NCBI RefSeq assembly: GCF_019925205.1
Contig: NC_083562.1
Coordinates: forward strand, 16,492,001 to 16,556,000
Direction: 5' to 3'
DNA length: 64,000 nucleotides
From: Metopolophium dirhodum
Taxonomy: Eukaryota; Arthropoda; Insecta; Hemiptera; Aphididae
Both the position numbers and the translations under genes were made by a program. Under the pieces are notes generated by a model, which had not been told where the DNA came from, made no database searches, and saw nothing but the letters and a program-made list of their open reading frames with translations. The number at the start of each line of letters is the position of its first letter. Within the stretch, counting starts at the first letter, position 1. Of this stretch, positions 26,726 to 41,165 are shown piece after piece.

Positions 26726-28014
26726 ATTTATATTTTGGTATCTAACTAAATATATTATTGTTTTTAGTGACTATAGTGTAGTTTTTCTACAATTATTCAG
26801 CTGTGTGTGTACGATTATTGTTTTCCTTTGGGGAATATTGTTATTTATGGGACGTGGACCGGAGATGAAGCGCTGCATTACAAGTCTTTGCCAAAGTTGT
26901 GACCGCGATTTCCTTAGCAATGGATTTGGATGAAGTTTGGGAGGGAAGGGACCAGAAACCCGGAAACTGGAAACGAGCCTCCGACGGAAAACTCAGTACA
27001 TGCAAATTACTTCCTGCATAAAACCGCTAGACGCAACAGTCTCTGAAAACAATGTCACGAAAAATAAATCGCTAACTTGTATTTATTGTTATTACATATA
27101 AAGTGGTTTAAAGTGGCCGAAAAAACTAAAAAATTTACAATTAATTTCAATTTACTACAAAATGATATGAATTTAGCAGTTTAATGTATATGGAACTATA
27201 CCTACACACAGCTGTACAAAATAAACAGTAACATAAATTATATATTTAAAAAAAATACACATAAGATATACATTTTTTTAGTATACGAGTATAATATGTT
27301 CAAGTTGTAAATAAAAATAAATAGGTATCTACAGTAACATTTTAATGTTTAAAGATAGTTTGGCTAATTCAAAACTATATTCTATATATACATAAGGATT
27401 GATATCAAAATATATTTTCAAGAGAAAAGGTCTATTTTGGTTAGTATTGTATTAAAATGGAAATAGGTACCAACATCTTATTATAATGCTTCTTAAATAT
27501 ATAGAGCGGTGAAACTCAGATTTCAAATTAAATTTGGAAAAGATATTCAAGTAAATCTATTTTAAGAAATAAAAGATAAAAAAAATTAAATAATATTAAG
27601 TGGTGGTGGTGGTTTAGTAGTAAGTTAGAAACTGCAGTTTAGTCTAATTCATAAACTCAAAAAAATTATTTTATAACTATAATTCGTTTCTTAATGAAAT
27701 TAAATAAATGATTATTCAGAGGACATCTGGAACAGCTGATACATATATAATTACATTAACTCAAGTTGCATATAATATGAACAAATAATTGGGAGTCTGG
27801 AGCACTAGGTAAATCCATAGTAAAAATATCAAAACAAATTTAATTTTAAAACTGTATTGTCTGGGTATGCGGTCAATTTTAAGTTCAAACCAAAAAGTGT
27901 TTTAATACATGTAAATAAATGAAGAATAAGGTGTAGTTGTAGGAGTGTAAGTGTAAGTTGTAAGAGTCAAGTGTAATTTGTCTTGAGTAGGTCTTTGTAA
28001 TGGATAACAACTGT

Positions 28015-28655
28015 TGTATTAGTTTTTCATAATTTAGGTATATATTGAACATTTTAGGAATTTTTAGCAACAAAATAATTGGCGAATTTTGCGAAATTTC
28101 TAATTTAAACGCTTATAAAAAAATATTGTTACTATGTATTTTCGATATTTTTTTTTAATTGGTAAATGAACATCTTGTGAAAAATCTTGTATTCAATTTT
28201 TCAAGGTTACCGAGTGAAAATATGTTTAACGAAATAGAAAATATCTATTTAAAATATCTATATAAAGCTCAAAGAGCGTCAAAATATCTTAAAATATTTA
28301 CTTTACATAAATAATGATAATATAAGCATTTGGTCGAAATTGGAAGTATTAACAGTTTATCGTTTTTAAGTTCCAAAAAAAAAAAAAAAACGACATTGTC
28401 ATGAATGGATTCTGCATAACAATTTCTACTTTTCCATAATTATTTTTTTTTGTTTTCTCCGATTATTTAAAAAATACTGAAGAATACTAGACATTTTCAA
28501 ATTTGACCTTTTAAAAGTACCAACTAGATCCAATTTTCTATCAAAAGTCACTCTCAAAGTGGAAATTTGAAACATTTGTTCTATACAGACACAATAAAAA
28601 TCACACGTCATTGTAAATTAATACATTTATCGCTCCACTAAGAATCTTTAAAGAT
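28015..28655 (-). repeat. Family A repeat, truncated inverted copy
   Basis: Ends with CACACGTCATTGTAAATTAATAC and ATCGCTCCACTAAGAATCT (28600-28648), the reverse complement of the family start, including ACCAACTAGATCCA. The 3' GAATTCAAATTTAACA block is absent on the left side. Confidence 0.65.
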
Positions 28656-31600
28656 ATTTGGGTGTAAAATTATTATTTTACCTATGTACTTAATATTATA
28701 TAGCGAATTTGGCAGATTATGTTGTATTTTTGGTGTGTTCTTTTATATTTATTGTACATCAGTTGAAGCTAATAAACAATTGTTTGAACACAAATATGCA
28801 CTAACATGAACATTGTTGTTTGCATACTTAATCACATTGCAATGTATTGATAATGATAGGGTAATATTTGCATAGCAGTGCTAAAGTGTTAAACTTGTTT
28901 AAGGGATTAAAGTATCCGACCTTGTTCAACGTGGGCGATACTTATACGTTGTTTGAGAATCAACATTTTGATCCAAACGAACACCACAACGTTGGTTATC
29001 ACAATTCCTAACGAATAGATTTAACACATACTATTCTATAATATAGACTTCGTTAATACAATATAAATTAAATGTCTATAAACTACTTTCCCATGTAAGA
29101 TGTATAATTAAAAACAATATTTAAAAATAAGATTGGTATTTGTGAAAATTTTAAATTATAAAATTTCATACTTATAAAAAAAAATTCACTTTGTTATTAA
29201 ATTCACTACTTTAGTAATGAAAATTGAGTATCTATTATATTTTAAAATTATGTAAAATGTTTTCACCATGTATAATGTATATACTCTTTGAGATAATAAA
29301 GAGAGATATATATTAATTATTATTTCTATTTTTTTTTTTAATCTGCTATCCAGTTGTATATAATAGCTTATTTTCTATTTTATGGGTGATAAAAGAAATT
29401 AATTGAAAAAGATTTATTTGCACCCATTAATTTTTCAATGAACTACTATAATGTAAATACTTAGCTTAGCTATAGTTATAATAATAATGTCGTATCCAAC
29501 AATATTATATTATGGCTGTTCATTTGATATATGTTTGGTTTTAAATTATGCATTTGTTTATAAGGGGTTCATTAAAAAATATTTTATAAAATAACTAATT
29601 TTTAAAAATATACCATTAACGATTTTCAAAAGACATTCCGAGAAGTGTAATAGGTAAAATATAATTTTTGAGAAGCTTCATGTATAATGTTATCATTATT
29701 CTTACTATTTATATTAAGCACTTGAAATCCGGAGAGTTAAATACAATTATGAAATCAGCTTATTTATTTTATCATATTCACATATTGTATCTACCCATCT
29801 AAAAAACTCAACGATTTTAGCAGTCAAATAATATTAAATTTCTCAGGAAAATTTAGTTTCAGGTACCTATTAATGTGTCAACAATGTACATTTTCAAACA
29901 AATAATATAATATTTATTATTTAATGCATTTTTAAAAATGAAATTAATTTAACATTGTCCTTATACCGTAACTTAAATTGTTATGTTGTTAACTCTATAT
30001 TATATATTATATTGAGGCAAATACATCTACTAGCATTATACGAAAAAAAGAACAAACTATAATATTAATAATTAATGCAATTGCTTTTAATTCACAACGA
30101 AGAAAGAATAAAAGATTTTATTTTTCTAATTTCACGATTAACACTCTAAGTACCTACCTATGTAATATATTTGTGCCACGTATATTTAACGTAAAATAAT
30201 GGTGAAAAGATAATCTAGAATCTCTTTCATTAACAATGTCTTTATACTATATCTATTAACTATATAGCAGAGTACATCGTCTTCAAAAAATAACAATAAA
30301 CATTTAGGAAGACGGTAAAAAATTATGTTTTTTTCTAAATTAATAGAGAAATCGTCAGCAAATATATCGTTATAATACTTTAATACTATTATAAAAGTGT
30401 ACAGTAAAATAACAACGAATTCTCAGGGGAAACATTGAAAAATCTACACTTAAAAAACTTAACTGATATTACGCTCACGACTAGAGCTGTCATTTTGGTC
30501 ACATAATCATAAACTCGCGGTAAAGTTCGGGACTAGAATGGAGAATAGTTTTTTTCTTTTGCAAAGTATATACATAAACTGAGTAGTTCTCGAACATGCG
30601 TAAAAAGAAAGTTTATCCTCACAAATTGTATGCACTCTACAGATCATCTTTAATGTTAATATTGGATATTATTCAGGTACAAAAAACATTCATGTAACCA
30701 ATTTGTAAAAACACGAAGATTAGATAAGTGTTATAGGAAAATAAGAAGGAGTCTGATAGGCTACTAGTAGGCCATGTGTTTTTTTTTAATTTGGAAGCAA
30801 ATATAAATTTTTAAAAACAATAACGAATATTTTAGGATTATTATAATGAAATACTGGTTAGGTATAAGACCTTATATACATTTGTTCACTATTATAGTAT
30901 TCTTTCCTATTTTTAAAAGAATATAATAATATATGACAAGAAATTCCAAAACTCGTCATTGTTTTGATTGAAATAATATTCAAATATTGGGTTCAACTAT
31001 CAATCAATGATTAGTGTAATAATGTAATATGTTTTTACTTTCTACTGCTACAAAATGTGTTTTAAGTAATAAATCTAAATGTTACTTATTAAAAAAATAA
31101 ATCGTCTCGACTTTCGACAGTATGAATCGTACACATAAGTTGAAAGTTCAACCGTAATTTGGTATAAAAAATTAATTTGAAAATTTGAAACCGTTGAACT
31201 TTTTTCCAGTTTTATTATTACCCTATACGTCATAATAAATTGGTTTTCCTGAGATCAGATTAATGAGCAGAAAACTTATCCAAACCCTACTTTCTTCAAA
31301 AATGTTAAATGTAATTTAATTTAATTCACAATAATAATATATAAGACATCAATAGTCTTAAAATCACCAAGCTCCACATAAAATATGTACCTATGTTTAT
31401 ATTTCCATAATATTTATTTTATTTATTAATGCAACCCAATTTATAATAATTTTGTATCTGAAAAAACACGTCTACTTTTTCTCAGCTTTACACCCTGCCT
31501 ATTTTTTTAAATTATTTTTTTAATACGACTATACTATAATTTTGATTTATTTTATTCCAAAACAGTATTATTTTTACCAAAATGAAAAATATTGTTTCGT

Positions 31601-31804
31601 TAACGGCTATTGGCTGAATGTAAATATATTTACCAGCAAATGAATGCATCATAATTATTGAACACATCATAATAATGTTGATTAAAAAGTATTATTTAAT
31701 TATACTAAACCATAAATTGACAGTTATTCATAAAAAAATAATGTCAAAGTTTAAAACTGAATGTTTTTTTTATTTATGTACCACTTTAGTGCTTATATTT
31801 ATTG

Positions 31805-31852
31805 GACAGCATTAATGAATCCTTCACTCACCTGAAACAAAAAAAAAAAAAT
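31805..31852 (-). promoter_or_regulatory. Candidate recursive splice site (ratchet point) 1
   Basis: On the minus strand a run of T, interrupted once (TTTTTTTTTTTTGTTTCAG), ends at 31832 and is followed at once by GTGAGTGAA. A full acceptor is therefore fused to a full donor with no exon between. In Drosophila such (Y)nNCAG|GTRAGT sites subdivide very long introns. It lies 28.1 kb downstream of the donor of the signal-peptide exon on the same strand. An alternative is a tiny terminal exon: from the acceptor the frame reads ten codons, SEGFINAVQ after a leading V, then a TAA that overlaps an AATAAA at 31803-31798. Confidence 0.5.
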
Positions 31853-32439
31853 TATATAGTAAAAACATTTAAATTTAATTAATATCGTTTTTTTTTTTTA
31901 AACAGGATAAAAATATTTATATTTGATCATGTAAAAAATACTGTACATTGAGTAAAATAAGCTTTACACCTATTTGTTCATAAAACATCATACTCTCCAA
32001 TAAATAAATAGCCATATAAATGTATCTATAATAATGTGAGAGAATTTAATTCTGCTGTTTAAGTTAACACAAATTACAGTTGGTAAAACAAAGCAAGTGA
32101 TTTGTTTTTTAATATGTAGGTATAAAGTACATAGTATTTGTATTATAATAATATTTGTCGAATTTATCATGTTTTTATGATATTTGCGCGTGTATTTGAA
32201 ATTTGAAGAGAGAATAGCACTTAAGAAAAGCTTTTAGCTTAAACACATAATATTAGGTTTAAGATTAATTAATTAGTTGCCGGTAATATAGATCAAAGCA
32301 AAGTTATCGAAATTAAAATTGTTTCTGCTAAGCTTTGTATAATCCATGCGAAAATGGGAAAATGGTGGATACAAATAAAATATCAATGAGCAAACGATGA
32401 TTTCATCTACCACAGATATTGTTGGCAGTATACATATAG

Positions 32440-32735
32440 GCTTTAGTTTTCTTTGATAAAGTCATTTGATTGGTTCAAGTTTTGGGGGGCCACCATCGGT
32501 GGCAGCCAAGTTAAACCTGGAGAGGAACTGTTCGCGAGTGCAAATCTGCTGACGCTGAATACAGTTAATACAACAAATAACAATCAAAATTGCCACAAAG
32601 TTACACAGAATACGCGTATTCCACCGAGTGCATATTATTTTACCTATTATGATGGTAATATCCTGCCAATCATTCATGTGTGTGTTGCTCACCAGTGTAG
32701 GCGTTGCGGAGCACTTAAAGAATAACTAAACCAAT
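32440..32735. other. Even-composition block open on both strands
   Basis: About 300 bp of clearly non-AT-rich DNA. The plus strand is open for 90 codons (32453-32725). The minus strand is open for 76 codons (32692-32462) and contains a hydrophobic segment FVAILIVICCINCI followed by QRQQICTREQFLSRFN and a stop near the end of the block. The minus reading could be a membrane or secreted peptide fragment. No splice sites on either strand are convincing and I do not recognise either product. Confidence 0.2.
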
Positions 32736-35700
32736 TCCCAATGCACCATTGTACGGATATTTATCTCCGACACGTTAGGCAGTTATAACAATTAAAACCC
32801 ATAAAAAAAAAAGGAACGGTGAATAAAATATTATAAACACAACAAATTTTTCCTCCGGAGAGTGAAGGGAGTAACAAAAACCGTTATACGTGTTATTATT
32901 ATTATGATTTATACAAAACTTTAAATCTATTTTTACCATTAAAATATGTACCTATATTTATAATAATTCAGACATAATATTAAATTATTTCATAACAGTC
33001 GATACAAAATGTGTATTTAAAATAATATGTAGTATAATATTAAACTATATGTTGATTTGAAAGATACAATTATTATTAAAGTGTATAAATATTCGCGGGG
33101 GAATTATAATATCGAGATTAGAACTTATTAGATGGTCCCCACAATTTATTTGAACTTAAAATTTATTATTTAGTATCATCAATATTGTGAAACATAACTA
33201 CAGCGTTGTACTGTTTTAATGATTTTTTAATGCACAGCTTTTATTGTGAATACTAATATTGAGGTTATCTCTGATCTCCATAATGTAAGGTCGTTTGACA
33301 AAAGTAGAAAAATATATTTACATATACGACTCACATGGGCGATAAATAAGTAAGTACGATGGTGTTTTATAGATTCAAATTATTATCAGTTAGGTTTATT
33401 ATTTACCTGCTTCACGATCAACGTAAGTTCAATCAATCTTAGTAGATAATGGAATATACTCAAAATTCAATTAAAATCTTTCAGTTGTACTTATATTATA
33501 AATACAAATTCAAATACGTAATAAGTGGTGATCTAGTTAGGTAGTGACTATTTATCAAGTTGTAATTTTTTTTTTTTCAATATTTTGGTATATTAAATAG
33601 TTATGTACAAAGTGTATGTAAATAAACATTTTATTTTTCAGATAAACGACGAAATTCCAAATATTATAATTTTTTGATCATAATAATATTCCTAAAGTCA
33701 GTTCTTCGAGAGCATAAAAGCGAACAGGGAAAATTAATTGCCAGTATGCAAAAAATAGCGAAAACAGCAAAATAAAGCTCTTTCTATTCTCATTCCTGAT
33801 TAAAATATACATCAAAAGGCCCTGTTCATATCTGTGTAGGGCTCCTATGTTATAATTTGCAAAAGCGAGAAGAGATTGTAAAAGGGCTTCTGAAATTCAT
33901 TTTTTTTATCCAGGCTGCTAAACACGGATTGAAAATATATAATAGAAAACATGGACATGGTCGTGATTAAAATTTTCTCTGCAGACGTCCAATAATTTTA
34001 ATTAAACTTTAAATTGCATTAATATGTGGTAATGACGGATTTTGTATTTTAAACGCTTTACATAGAACTATGCAATACTTAGTAATTTTTCATTATTTAA
34101 GAAAAAATAAAAAATTTTGTAATATAAGTACATCAAAATGTAGGTAAGAAATGAGAATGGCTGATATCAAAGATCAACAAAATTATTATACTATTTAGTA
34201 TTTAAAAGTAAAATATCTAACAATAATTTAATAAAAATAATGTAATTAATCTGTAACTAGAACTGTTACATTCCATAGTTCATTTGTATCAATTACAATA
34301 AAAACAAATTACAATTTTCTACCCAGACTATTCATTGTTTTATCAATAGAAACATAAAAAGCAAAGAAATGTATATTGCATGTATAATGCATATTAATAC
34401 AAAATAATAAATTATTGTTAATTTAAAAATTGCATTGATATATTTCATGATAATTTTACTTTTTACAATTTAATATTATATTTAAATATTTTTTAACAGT
34501 AATTTGAAAAAAAAAATCATACATCACTTTATAATAATATAATGTGTGACGGTTTGTTGTTTTATGATTTTACCAAACCTTGTATTGTACTAAAGTCTAA
34601 AATCAAATTATTTTGTTATAGTCATCGCCTAACACGACCAAAAAAAGTGTATATCACATCTGCATAGTGTATTCCGATTCGTTTGCATATAATTTTTATT
34701 TCTAACTTGTCTCCCATCGTCACCATTAATCTTCTCCGGAAAGCCTTATGAATAAAAATGGAAAACGAATTTGGGAAGTTTGTATGTCCCAGAAATAGCC
34801 AACTAATAACTTTTGTTTCCGGTGGATCTTTCGTGAGGTGTAAAACTGTAAATTAAAATATGAATATTTTATTAACTGAGGTTATAACTTTATTTTTCTT
34901 CATAACAATACTGTCGTGTCGGAATTATAATAAAATAATCAACTTTTCAAAATCAGCCTGTCACTCGCTACAATTTTTACTTATTATGTTTTCTTCGCCC
35001 ACGTCAGCCCACCTCGCTGCGGTTCATTTTATAATATTATTCTGCCGGCAATGCGTTCTAATCTCCCCGTAACCCGTCAGTGTCTGGGGATGTGCTCGGT
35101 ATATTTTCTACAGCGCCTTTTCATAATTCACACTATAAAATATATGCATACGCGTATCATCGTTTCAGTGGATGGTATAAAAATGGTATATCGCGTAATT
35201 AAATAAATACCCAGAATATGTTTTGCGTAATTCGATCAAAAACACCATTATTTGCTGAACGAGAATATCGTCCTTCCCATCATAATATCATATGTATCTA
35301 CTCCTCTTGAAATATGCCTTTGATATTTATATACAATACACCCAAAATGTATTATTTATGCTAATATTATTTTAACAGATGCAATCAGTACAAACATAAG
35401 CATAATCATAATTCAAATCCCAAATCATTTTGGTGATTTTACTTTATACTTTCGATTTTATATATATATATAAAAAAAATGATGATAAAATTAAAATGGA
35501 CATTAAAATATAAAACAAATATATACATAGATATATATCATTCAATATTTTGGTGGACATTTAAAAATGATACTATATAGTATATACATCAGTCATTAGT
35601 TATTAATTTACAAATGAAAACTGCACAAATATGTAAATAGTTCCAACCAAAGTTATTCTGTTGATACACTTTTTTGATATTATGATATTATTTAATAAAA

Positions 35701-36149
35701 TAACGTACCTATGCTAGCAATAATTTCAACTCAAGAATGAAAATAATTGTTTATTTACAGTTGTATTTTTAAGTTTATAACAGTTTTACTTTTGTTGCAT
35801 TTATTTTAATATTATATAGGACCCTTAGTATCTACCTAATATTATATATTATGTATGTGTTAAGGTGAATGTCAAAATTCACCAAAACTTTTGGTGTATG
35901 TCAATTTCTTCTTAGATGTAGGCATTAACTTTTAAATGTCTACATTTTGTAAAAAAAAAGATGAATAGACTCAAAAAGTAACTTTTACACTAAGCACAAT
36001 TACTTACAAATTCAAAAGATAAATTATACATTTATATTAATATATATTAGTGATTATTAAATATTAGTTGACCCTAAATTATATTATTTGATGTTATACA
36101 TCTTGCAACAAGATAATCTATTATGATATTTTCTACATATAGAAGTCCT

Positions 36150-36575
36150 GAGGATCAACAACTACAATTCTTTGATACACGCTTAGTCTTACAATTATTG
36201 CATCTCAAGTATCCTACCGGTTTGAGAAATTGAAGTGGAAGCTTTCCTTAAGGACGCGGACTGATCGGCGGAAACTTCTTCAGAAGATAGGTAATAGTTA
36301 TTCTTTGCATACAGAAACCTGATTACGTATTACCCTTTAATTAATTTATTACACCCTCCTTTGTTTCTAGGGTGTAACATTCACTAACACAGCTACCATG
36401 GTATAACTGCCAATTTATTCTGTGGTCCACAGACTAAGAATCCATACGGTCAACATCGGGGACTCGGATACGCACAGGATCACCAGGTTTGCCTGGAGTA
36501 AAATGTTATCTAGATGAACGTTTTCTTTCAGCTTGTTACTCAAGTCCTATTTGTGTGCCTGTTCTATTTCTAATC
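36150..36575 (-). pseudogene. Remnant of the C-terminal part of an integrase-derived protein (KRBA2/SCAND3-like), minus strand
   Basis: The minus-strand frame contains KPGDPVRIRVPDVDR (36490-36446), followed by a region reading INWQLYHGSCVSECYTLETKEGVIN. After a shift comes EEVSADQSASLRKASTSIS, and then a Cys-rich segment CNNCKTKRVSKNCSC (36202-36158). From memory, this order is the C-terminus of insect 'KRAB-A domain-containing 2'/'SCAND3-like' proteins, which carry an integrase core derived from a Gypsy- or Ginger-type element: a GD-V-I-PDVDR block, a short beta-rich module, then a CxC-type cysteine cluster. The integrase core itself is not visible upstream. At least four in-frame stops and one or more frameshifts show it is dead. 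The family name is from pattern memory; the recognisable motif order is the evidence. Confidence 0.65.
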
Positions 36576-36774
36576 CTTAGGTTATTGACGTTAGGTCAGT
36601 TTATGTACTAGTTTATACAATCATATATAATAGTAACTTATAGTTTATACTAGATAATACTCTCTCACATGTCTCTCTAACCTCCATACAGATAAACATT
36701 GATAAGCAACAATTGATGATCATTATAATGATTTATTATGAAAATCAAAGTTCCTAATATTTTAACATGCACAT

Positions 36775-36930
36775 AGCAAATTCCATAGCAACGCATCGCG
36801 GTTTGGATAGTCTATAGCGAGCAACTTTTTTAAATTTTAATTCTGTAACTAATGACGACCTATATAAAAACAAAAAAAATATTTGCCTTTTGTAAACCAA
36901 ATCAAAATTCATGCGTGAGCCACCCTAAAA
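36775..36930 (+). repeat. Fragment of the same family as the 45 kb element
   Basis: GCAACGCATCGCGGTTTGGA and ATAGCGAGCAACTTTTT run into CAAATCAAAATTCATGCGTG and AGCCACC. The last block matches TCATGTGTGAGCTACC at 45.1 kb, so the fragment appears to supply sequence upstream of that copy. Confidence 0.45.
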
Positions 36931-36939
36931 AAATGTATA

Positions 36940-39490
36940 GAATGATAGAAAGCAATGAATACTTCCGTAGTCTTAAGGAAAATGGGTAAAAAATTTGGTG
37001 ACATTTGATACAAAGGTTTCCAAGTATATAAGCGTTTTAAGTATTTATGTTTTTCACGTGAATTAATTTCTGTAGATATAGATTAATCGTGATTACAGGT
37101 ACTTATTATGGAAGAATAAATTGTGTGAGTAAATATAAAAATATGAGATAAAAAAAATATATAATGTATCATAAACTTGTTAAAGAAAATATCTCATTTA
37201 AAATAAGCTGTCACAATTTTTTTAAATAGGTACTTAGATTAATTTCTTTATAATGAAATTGTATGTATTGGATAAAAATAAATCTAAGAATTGAATAAAT
37301 ATATTTATTTTAATCATATGTGCTGTTTGTTTGTTTCTGCGCTTTTGTAAATTTAATTGTTTTCTAAATTTTTACAACATTTGAAATATTATATTTAATT
37401 GTATGAGGGTAACATCGAATAAATTGTTTTAATAGGTAATAATACGTCGAATTAACCAAATAATTTTGGTAAGTCATCGATAATAATTTGGACATTTGTA
37501 ATCACTAAAGCTAAATATCCGATCGGTTTATTTAAAATATTGCATTCATAAAACCAGACACACAATAAATTTGAACAGAATATAATAAATATAAAAACTA
37601 TATGTTTCCAGTAGGTATAGTTGGTAGTGATCTTATGAAAACAATTTATTGTTTTTAGTTTAAAGGAAAAATATTTTTGATAACAGTTTTATTTCATATT
37701 TATGTGGCAAAAATATTTTAATAGTTTATAAATTATAATTTTTAAGGTTCCTACGCTTACAAACTTGCATTAAATTATATATAGTTTTCCAATAACATAA
37801 TTTTACTTTCCGTATCAACATTCAACAAGGGTTACGTACCTTAGAGACCTAACAACATGTAAATTTAAGTTAAACTCTTCTAAAAACGACGGCACTATTT
37901 ATTCCGAGGGGACAGTGAATTTGTTAGCTGATCAAAATTGCATTTTGCATTACAAATTATGTAAAATATATAAACGTGTTAAGGCGCTGAAAAAATTTTA
38001 AAAGAAATACTTTGTTAGAAAATTATTTTGGATTAACCTTTGTTGGCTACTTACAAAAATAATATTTTTATCTCCTGCCATAAATTGTATTCATAAAAAT
38101 ATACAACTGAAAATGTTCTTGTAAGTTGACATAACTTAAAGCTGGGTTTTTACATTATTGTCACTCAAACACGTTTATGAAATGAAAACTCAATAGTTTT
38201 ATGTTTTGGAGGGTAAAAGTTTTTTAACACGTGAAATATATTTCTTAAAATTTAAAATTCAAAAATTACAAAATCAATAATCATATATTGCAATTGTTGT
38301 AAGTATATTATTATCGATAAAAAATTTGTATCATGTTAAACAAAACCAATTATACCTATTATTAAAACTGATAATATTATATAATTTGGATTCAACTCAA
38401 TATGATGTTTAACTACTATAGTTCAGAATTTTAAAACAAAGCTATCATATTAAGTTCACCAAAGAATTGGCTAGTATTATAATACTATGGAATATATTGA
38501 ATATTATATTATTTATAATAAATACTAAAGCAATAATTTTATAAGATTATAATTATTGATGATTGTTATGGTTTTAATAATTCAGAAAAATGTAAGATGT
38601 TCAACTAACAATAATAAATTAACAATTTATAGTTAATTCATTTTTTTTTTTTTTTGAGGTAATGGGTGTTAGTTTCAGATTGGAGTAAGTAAGGAAATGG
38701 TAGATAAAGAATGTCGTAGTCATAAAATGTGTTAATTATAAAATATCAATGACTCCAACTAAATAAATGAATAATTTAGAAAATATATAATGTTATTGAA
38801 ACATAAATTATTTTTCAATATCAAGTACAATAACATTAATTTACAATCACTAAATAGTTCAATTTAAATAAATAATATAAACCATTAAATCATTCGTATA
38901 TTTTAGTTGTATGAGAAAAAAAAATATTATGATGGGTTATGATAATAGTTTTTAATGGTTGGTTTGATTTAATTAATAATAAAATATTAACGAGTAAGGA
39001 GATTAAAATGTAATTTGCTTTCATCGTAGACAAATAAAAAAATTTACAAAATATTTGAATATATTATTATGTGATTAAACAAATTGTAGCATGTTATAGT
39101 AGAGTATCATACAATTTTTCATAACGAAGTTTATCATCAATACCAGAGTATGTATAAATATATTTAATTAAATTTTTTGTGTGTAGCAAAGGTTTAATAA
39201 GTTCAAAGAAATACAATTTGTTTTTTTTTTTTACATCGATAACATTATATTCTAAATCGTCTATTTTACATTATACCATTAATTTATATTCTCGATAAAA
39301 CATAAAAAAACTATTAATGAGTTTTTTGAAGTAATTGAATATGGAAAATCCTAATAGATAAGTATTTCCATAGCCAAAATAGGTATAAAACCCAACCAAT
39401 ATCAATTTAATTAATATGTATAGTATATTATAATATAAATATAAATATCATAAATAATATTTTATAATTTATTACAAAGAACATCATATT
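36940..39490. other. AT-rich non-coding DNA
   Basis: No features seen apart from a poly-T tract at 38641-38655 and scattered AT-rich simple sequence. Confidence 0.5.
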
Positions 39491-39499
39491 TTCATTTGA

Positions 39500-40312
39500 A
39501 AGTTGGGAGAAAAGTAGATAACAGCTCTCTTTTACAGAAGGAGTCGAGTATAATTGTTGAATAGGTCACCTTAATGGATTTTTTAAATCTGAATTTAATT
39601 ATAAATCATAGCATAGGTACGAAAAAAGATTGTGAGCGGAGACGGTCTGCTAGCCTATTATATTATATTGCAATTATGTACTATAGTATTTTATGTTATG
39701 TATAATCATTGATGTATAAACTATAAATAGACAATAGCATAAAATTAATCTCAATGTCTTTAAATGACAATGTGTAAATGCATTGTAATAATATATTATG
39801 AAAGAGTTTTATGTCCCCAAGAACACTATTTTTAAATTACAAAAAAATAACTAAACACATTTTTTTTAAGTATAGAATTTTGTTCAAATTTGAATTTCAA
39901 ATAAATAAAAAAAAAATTAGTTTGTATATTTTTTAGATTTATTGGTTTTAGTATGAAATACTCATAAAGAATTTTGTATTTAATTATCAAGCCTTAGTTA
40001 TACAAATAAAATTTTATACATATTTAACTAAAAATATTTTGTAGATTTTTGGAATTTTGGCTAATTTTCTCAAATGCTTACAAAACCTAATCATGCTTAT
40101 GTATTTTTATATTTTTTAATGGCTATAATAAAAACTAATGAGACTCTTTGTATTACATTTTCAAACTTTTTGAGCAAGCAAACTTTTTTTTTCAATATTT
40201 TATATTTATTGATTAAAAAAAACAATTATTCCATAATTTAGTTTTCCCGATTATCTTGAAAAATCGAAAAAAAAATAATACATACATTATCGCTCCTCAA
40301 AGAATCTAAAAT
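39500..40312 (-). repeat. Family A repeat, short form, inverted, more diverged
   Basis: Contains TCACCTTAATGGATTTTTTAA, AAAGATTGTGAGCGGAGACGGTCTG (39627-39651, the diverged GATTCTGAGCGAA end) and at the other side CATTATCGCTCCTCAAAGAATCT (about 40284-40308). Single internal unit, about 0.8 kb. Confidence 0.7.
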
Positions 40313-40969
40313 AAATGTACTTATAACACGTTGGGTAAAATATAATATTATGAATTTGTCGTATATAGGTTTTTATTTTATACATTTTAAATTCAACTAT
40401 ACAATTTGGTTTTTGTAGAAATCATAACAAAATTAATAAATAAAAAGAGTTCCAATAAAAATTACAAATGTGAGTATAATACCTTTAAAACTGTCCCACA
40501 TTGTCATAAAGACGAATCGTCTATAAATCCCCTCCCCCCAAAAAAAAAAAAGTGTCTCAATCAAGTGGCAATTTATGCATACAGGATGATTTTTAACGCA
40601 AGGTCTACATATTGTATTTATTAAAGCCATGATTTATTGATATTTTCAATATAGTTAGATATTATTTTTTTGACACGTAAAAACTCATTTATCGCGATTA
40701 ATTTTTCAAGGATTTATTTGGATTTTACAAACATTTCTACACAATACATAAGTGTTGTACTTCTGGAACTTGTAAATACTTTTATATATTGTATATATCA
40801 TATACACTATATAGGTATAGCTTATATTTATTTTACCGTCGCACCGCCAACGTCAAACCTTCAGGATATGGGTAACGTAGACAGAAAGTGACGAGTTACG
40901 CGAATACACGCATATAGAGTTCTATAGACTAGTTTTGTCAAGTTATTGTAGTGCTATACAGCGATTATA

Positions 40970-41165
40970 AGTGCACTGACGGTTTTATCAAGAATCGAAC
41001 ATCATCCCGGTCTTCGTGGGAAAATAGGCCAGCGGTAACCGCGTTTCCCTCAGTCTGATTAACTGCAGACGACGTGGTAAATAAAAATAATAAATAAATT
41101 TAAAAAAAAAATTATAAAAAAAATAAATTTATGTAAATTTAAAAAAAAAATAAATAAATAAATTA
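40970..41165 (-). mobile_element. Possible second tRNA-like relic beside an A-rich simple repeat
   Basis: Minus-strand reading gives GCAGTTAATCAGACTGAGGG near 41070 and GATGTTCGATTCTTGA near 41000, spaced like RNA polymerase III A and B boxes. On the plus side it is followed by an A/T-rich tract of TAAATAAATTTAAAAAA units (41078-41165). The strand of the A-rich tail does not fit a minus-strand SINE, so the assignment is weak. Confidence 0.3.

Larger units (their letters stand above)
28660..36140. other. AT-rich non-coding DNA apart from the ratchet site and 32.5 kb block
   Basis: No exons or element remnants recognised outside the features listed. Even-composition sequence at 34600-35100 carries a 70-codon plus frame (34860-35072) with a hydrophobic start, judged incidental. 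Confidence 0.45.

Noticed and set aside
33403..33412. CAG|GTAAAT on the minus strand as a ratchet point
   Set aside because: Weak donor and purine-rich upstream sequence.
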